Program-made: the position numbers and the translations under genes | The notes under the pieces: generated by a model | The model's database searches: none | Told to the model about the DNA's origin: nothing | The model's input: the letters and a program-made list of their open reading frames with translations, nothing else | From: Gemmatimonadota bacterium | GTDB lineage: Bacteria; Gemmatimonadota; Gemmatimonadetes; Longimicrobiales; Gaopeijiaceae | DNA length: 36,628 nt | Reading direction: 5' to 3' | NCBI GenBank assembly: GCA_003564295.1 | Contig: PXFI01000251.1 | Coordinates: 1-36,628, forward strand | Shown: positions 33,592-36,628 of the stretch, in pieces | Numbering within the stretch: position 1 is the first letter of the stretch | Layout: every line of letters begins with the position of its first letter

Positions 33592-34908
33592 CTACCTCAG
33601 CCTCTCCCGGATCCAGCCCAGTACCCCTTCCGCCGGGACCCGGATCTGCTCCAGGGAGTCTCGGTCTCGGATCGTCACCGTACCGTCCTCGTTGGACTGC
33701 CCGTCCACCGTCACGCACCAGGGGGTGCCCGCTTCGTCCTGCCGCCGGTACCGCCGCCCTATGGACCCGGCAGCGTCATAGAAGGATGGCACCGCCGCGG
33801 CCCGGAGCTCCTTGTGGAGCTTCTCCGCCATCTCCGGGAGCCCGTCCTTCTTCACCAGGGGAAAGACCGCCACCTTCAGGGGTGCCAGGGTTGGCGCCAG
33901 GCGAAGCACCACCCTCTCTTCCCCCTCCACCACCTCCTCGTGGTAGGCGTCGGTGAGAACCACAAGCAGGGTCCGGTCGATCCCCAGGGAGGTCTCCACG
34001 ACAAAGGGGATGAACCGCTTGTTGGTGGGGGCGTCGATGTACTCCATGCGCTTGCCCGAGTACTGCTGGTGCCGGGCCAGGTCGAAATCCGTCCGGTTGT
34101 GGATCCCCTCGAACTCCTTCCACCCGAAGGGGAACTCGTACTCGATGTCGAAGGCCACCTTGGCGTAATGGGCCAGCTCGTCGGGGGCGTGCTGTTGGAA
34201 GCGAAGCCTCTCCTCACGGAGACCCAGGGAGAGCTGCCACTTCCATCGGGCCTCCTTCCAGTACTCGAACCACTCGTCGTCGCTCCCGGGCTCCACGAAA
34301 TACTGCATCTCGGCCTGCTCGAACTCCCGGGTCCGGAAGATGAAGTTCCCGGGGGTGATCTCGTTGCGGAAGGCCTTCCCGATCTGGGCGATGCCGAAGG
34401 GGACCTTCTGTCGCGCGGCGCCCTGGACGTTCAGGAAGTTCACGTAGATCCCCTGGGCCGTCTCGGGCCGGAGATAGACCTGGCTAGCGGCATTCTCCAC
34501 CGGCCCCATGAAGGTCCGGAACATGAGGTTGAACAGCCGGGGCTCGCCGAAGGCGTCCCGGGTCCCGCAGGTGGGGCACTGGCCTCCCTCCACCTCCGGA
34601 ACATCGGCCCGGAAACGGCGATGGCACTGTCTGCACTCCACCAGGGGGTCCGTGAAACCCTCCACGTGTCCCGAGGCTTCCCAAACCCTGGGATGCATGA
34701 GGATGGCGGCGTCCAGCCCCTCGATGTCGTCCCGCTCCAGGACCATGGCCTGCCACCAGAAGGCCTTGATGTTGTTCTTGAGCTCAACGCCCAGGGGGCC
34801 GTAGTCCCATACGGAGCCGGTGCCCCCGTAAATCTCCGAGGACTGGAAGATGTATCCGCGACGCTTGCACAGCGACACGAGCTTGTCCATCAGGTCGTTT
34901 TCGGCCAT
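33592..34908 (-). CDS. glyS: Glycyl-tRNA synthetase, alpha2 (single-chain) type
   Basis: Charges tRNA-Gly in the cytoplasm. ATG 34908 gives a 438-residue protein beginning MAENDLMDKLVSLCKRRGY; the open frame further upstream is the leader. Class II synthetase motifs are clear: the N-terminal IFQSSEIYGGTGSVWDYGPLG typical of eukaryote/alpha2 GlyRS, motif 2 (AFRNEITPGNFIFRTREF) and motif 3 (TSLGIDRTLL), then the anticodon-binding domain (LKVAVFPLVKKDGLPEMAEK). A zinc-ribbon-like CRQC/CPTCG insertion follows motif 1. This is the homodimeric form, not the alpha2beta2 GlyQ/GlyS pair. No ribosome binding site lies at the normal distance; a GGAGG is buried in a leader hairpin 33 bases upstream. Confidence 0.95.
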   Translation of the reverse strand: MAENDLMDKLVSLCKRRGYIFQSSEIYGGTGSVWDYGPLGVELKNNIKAFWWQAMVLERDDIEGLDAAILMHPRVWEASGHVEGFTDPLVECRQCHRRFRADVPEVEGGQCPTCGTRDAFGEPRLFNLMFRTFMGPVENAASQVYLRPETAQGIYVNFLNVQGAARQKVPFGIAQIGKAFRNEITPGNFIFRTREFEQAEMQYFVEPGSDDEWFEYWKEARWKWQLSLGLREERLRFQQHAPDELAHYAKVAFDIEYEFPFGWKEFEGIHNRTDFDLARHQQYSGKRMEYIDAPTNKRFIPFVVETSLGIDRTLLVVLTDAYHEEVVEGEERVVLRLAPTLAPLKVAVFPLVKKDGLPEMAEKLHKELRAAAVPSFYDAAGSIGRRYRRQDEAGTPWCVTVDGQSNEDGTVTIRDRDSLEQIRVPAEGVLGWIRERLR

Positions 34909-34917
34909 AGCTCGGTT

Positions 34918-34962
34918 GTCTCGGGGTGCTGGTGGAGCCCCTCCGATAACAACCCCCGAGAC
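34918..34962 (-). promoter_or_regulatory. Stem-loop leader immediately upstream of glyS
   Basis: A perfect 9-bp inverted repeat (34918-34926 with 34954-34962) lies 10 bases before ATG 34908 on the minus strand. Its 27-base loop carries GGAGGGG, the only SD-like run nearby, though at 30-odd bases from the start. It may regulate translation or transcription of glyS. The rest of the interval 34909-35209 holds the glyS and nfuA promoters and no gene. Confidence 0.5.
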
Positions 34963-35032
34963 CCCGCTCCCGGAGGTCGCCATCCTCCTGGCGGCCGGAG
35001 CTCGCCCTTCGGAGAGGCGTACGAGGCTCAAA

Positions 35033-35061
35033 AAGGTAGAGACACCACGGCCCCGCAGCAA
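35033..35061 (-). promoter_or_regulatory. Sigma70-type promoter of glyS
   Basis: On the minus strand TTGCTG (35056-35061), a 17-bp spacer and TACCTT (35033-35038). The predicted leader is about 120 bases and contains the stem-loop at 34918-34962. Confidence 0.5.
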
Positions 35062-35080
35062 CGGTGAAGGGCTGGTCGCC

Positions 35081-35110
35081 TTGCGTGTCCCGCAGGAGGA
35101 GGGATATTGA
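35081..35110 (+). promoter_or_regulatory. Possible promoter of the nfuA-like gene
   Basis: TTGCGT (35081-35086), an 18-bp spacer and TATTGA (35105-35110). It overlaps nothing but sits back-to-back with the glyS promoter, 19 bp apart, so the two could be co-regulated or compete. Confidence 0.4.
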
Positions 35111-35167
35111 AGGAGGGCCCGACCCTGAACCTGTCGCGGAAGGGGGGGTAGGAGGGTTCGGAACGAG

Positions 35168-35185
35168 CCGAGCCTCCGGGCTCGG
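35168..35185 (+). other. UNCG-type hairpin in the nfuA leader
   Basis: A 7-bp perfect stem (35168-35174 with 35179-35185) closes on a TCCG loop, i.e. an extra-stable C(UCCG)G tetraloop in RNA, 24 bases upstream of ATG 35210. Confidence 0.5.
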
Positions 35186-35209
35186 TGTCCCTGGTGATTG
35201 AGAGGAAGC

Positions 35210-35791
35210 ATGGAACTGACCATAACCGAGCGAGCCAAAAGCGTGATCCGGGATTTCGTCAACCGCAGCGACGGGGAGCTGAGAGCCGTCAGGATCACCA
35301 GCCATCCGGGCGGGGCCGCCGGAACCCGTTTCGAGCTCTCCCTGGTAGCGGAGTCGGACCGGGACGAGAATGAGGTGCAACTGGACATGGGCGACTTCTC
35401 CGTCCTGGTGTCCCGAGAGGGGGCGGACCGGCTGGAGGGCGCCACCGTGGACTACGTGGAGCGGGTCAATGAGAGCGGCTTCGAGATCCGTCCGGCGAGG
35501 AAGGCCCCGGCCTTCTCAGGACCCCCAAAGGGAGAGCTCGCTGACAAGGTGAAAGAGGTCCTGGAGACCCAGGTGAACCCGGCGGTGGCCTCCCACGGCG
35601 GTCACATCGCCCTGGTGGACGTCCAGGGCACGGAGATCTACATCGAGATGGGGGGTGGCTGCCAGGGATGCGCCCTCTCCCGCATGACCCTGAAGCAGGG
35701 TGTGGAGAGGATGGTGCGCCAGGCCGTCCCGGAGATTTCGGCGGTCTACGATGTCACTGACCACACCTCCGGAGAGAGCCCCTTCTATTGA
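35210..35791 (+). CDS. nfuA: NfuA-like Fe-S carrier (degenerate A-type domain plus NifU C-terminal domain)
   Basis: Carries or repairs iron-sulfur clusters for apo-proteins. ATG 35210 is preceded by GAGAGGA; a TTG at 35198 would add four residues. The 193-residue product has an N-terminal A-type/HesB-like domain (MELTITERAKSVIRDFVNRS to about 100) without the cysteines of IscA, as in E. coli NfuA. The C-terminal Nfu domain (about 110-185) has VNPAVASHGGHIALVDVQG and the cluster-binding CxxC in GGGCQGCALSRMTLKQGVE. The architecture and length match NfuA. It has its own promoter and a terminator-like hairpin and is divergent from glyS. Confidence 0.9.
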   Translation: MELTITERAKSVIRDFVNRSDGELRAVRITSHPGGAAGTRFELSLVAESDRDENEVQLDMGDFSVLVSREGADRLEGATVDYVERVNESGFEIRPARKAPAFSGPPKGELADKVKEVLETQVNPAVASHGGHIALVDVQGTEIYIEMGGGCQGCALSRMTLKQGVERMVRQAVPEISAVYDVTDHTSGESPFY

Positions 35792-35797
35792 TGGTGC

Positions 35798-35815
35798 CGG
35801 CGCCCCCCGGCGCCG
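35798..35815 (+). terminator. Hairpin after the nfuA-like gene
   Basis: A 7-bp G/C stem (35798-35804 with 35809-35815, loop CCCC) starts six bases past the stop. A related GC-rich segment starts near 35847, 54 bp on. No T-tract. It lies between convergent genes and could serve both. Confidence 0.45.
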
Positions 35816-35876
35816 AAGCCCCGACCTGCATGCATCCGCCCCCGGAGGCGCCGGCGTCCCCCGGGGTCCTAAGGCG

Positions 35877-36628
35877 TCACATCATCATCATGCCCGTCCC
35901 CGGCGGATCCTGAAGGCGAGGATTCACCACGTTCATGAACACGGACCCGAAGGTATAGCTCAGGCCGAAGTGGGTCAGGTAGCGGTAGTCGGTCTGGAGC
36001 TGCCTGCGGCGAAGAAGCACGTCCTCCGGCGTTCGTTCTCCCGCCGGCACCGAGATGAGATCCAGGGTCCGCGTCACGCCGGCGCCGAGGTTGACGGAGA
36101 ATCCCCTTGCCAGGCGCAGGTTGACGAACCCCCCGACGCCGACGCTGTGCAGGTCGATATCTTGCAGGAAGTGCCCGCCTCCCCCGTAGACCGTGACGCT
36201 TCCCCAGGGCTGGGTGAGGCTGAGAGAGGCCGTGAGGTCGTGTCTGAGGAGGCTCTCCCGGGTCTTGAAGTAGATGGTCTCCTCCACGTAGTCGAAGTAG
36301 GAGCCCTGCAGAGCGTATTGGATGGTCAGCATCCGGCGCGTGGACTCGGAGTAGGGAAAGACGTTGTACTCCAGGACCGGCCCGGCGCTGAGGGTGAGCC
36401 GGTGGTTGGTATAGGTGGAGGTGGAGGCCCCTCCTCGTAAGCCGGCAGACCAGTGTTTTGCAAGGCTCTTCACCACAAGCCCGTCGAAGGAATGGCTCCG
36501 GGTCACGGCCAGGGTGCTGACCTCCCGATGGTCGAATCTCCTCTCGTTGTAGTTGGTCCGGAGCCTCAGGTTGATCTTCCACTCCTCCGTGACCCGGTTG
36601 GCCGAGAAGGACCCGGAAAGGCCGAGAG
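35877..36628 (-). CDS. Outer-membrane beta-barrel-like protein, C-terminal part (5' end outside window)
   Basis: About 250 residues are present; the frame is open to the right edge, so the GTG at 36506 is unlikely to be the true start. Residues read from the edge are LGLSGSFSANRVTEEWKINL, then LRLRTNYNERRFDHREVSTL. The sequence alternates polar and hydrophobic residues with frequent aromatics and Gly (RGGASTSTYTNHRLTLSAGP, VTVYGGGGHFLQDIDLHSVG, GLSYTFGSVFMNVVNPRL), as in outer-membrane barrels. The end, PPGTGMMMM, lacks the usual terminal Phe, although SYTFGSVFMNVVNP just before may be the last strand. I do not recognise the family, and no function is assigned. Confidence 0.65.
   Translation of the reverse strand, partial: LGLSGSFSANRVTEEWKINLRLRTNYNERRFDHREVSTLAVTRSHSFDGLVVKSLAKHWSAGLRGGASTSTYTNHRLTLSAGPVLEYNVFPYSESTRRMLTIQYALQGSYFDYVEETIYFKTRESLLRHDLTASLSLTQPWGSVTVYGGGGHFLQDIDLHSVGVGGFVNLRLARGFSVNLGAGVTRTLDLISVPAGERTPEDVLLRRRQLQTDYRYLTHFGLSYTFGSVFMNVVNPRLQDPPGTGMMMM

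Noticed and set aside
33814-35067. 417-codon plus-strand frame antisense to glyS
   Set aside because: Mirror of the glycyl-tRNA synthetase coding sequence.
1-36628. CRISPR array, prophage or integrated element
   Set aside because: No regularly spaced identical repeats beyond two or three copies, and no integrase, transposase or phage gene was seen.

Overview
The window is GC-rich (roughly two thirds G+C by eye), densely coding DNA from a Gram-negative-type bacterium. A TolC-like outer-membrane channel, an RND adaptor lipoprotein, a patatin with a C-terminal beta-barrel, lipobox proteins and an outer-membrane barrel all imply two membranes. Tricorn-like protease, several sodium-coupled amino-acid carriers and the base composition would fit Gemmatimonadota, possibly from a salty habitat, but no rRNA or marker gene here proves this. 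I saw no tRNA, rRNA, CRISPR array, intact insertion sequence or prophage.

Layout. 1-4.7 kb (+): 3' end of a tricorn-like protease; an orphan AAA/winged-helix ATPase with its own promoter and operator-like repeats; a LysM lytic transglycosylase. 4.8-14.0 kb (-): an efflux operon, read as tolC-like, adaptor, RND 1, RND 2, with touching or overlapping genes; the paired RND genes recall MdtBC. 14.2-16.8 kb (-): MscS channel, PrsW-like membrane protease, PH-domain membrane protein, and a candidate 27-codon ORF. 17.2-22.3 kb (-): patatin/POTRA/barrel protein and a UPF0182 membrane protein. 22.5-25.7 kb (+): a large exported phospholipase-D-superfamily protein, divergent from UPF0182. 25.8-31.4 kb (+): two AGCS Na+/alanine-glycine symporters, an RDD protein, an NSS transporter and its tiny MetS-like partner, a Na+-driven amino-acid uptake block. 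31.4-34.9 kb (-): glycyl-tRNA synthetase, a small zincin, and an M14 carboxypeptidase lipoprotein. 35.2-35.8 kb (+): NfuA-like Fe-S protein. 35.9 kb to the end (-): C-terminal part of an outer-membrane barrel protein.

Much of the window concerns the cell envelope: wall turnover, drug/solute efflux, osmotic release, lipid hydrolysis and amino-acid import. The least explained items are the orphan AAA ATPase islet, the exported PLD-like protein with a displaced second HKD motif, the PH/PrsW pair with a candidate mini-ORF, and a recurring pattern of short tandem duplications (period 44-59 bp) at the 3' sides of genes.
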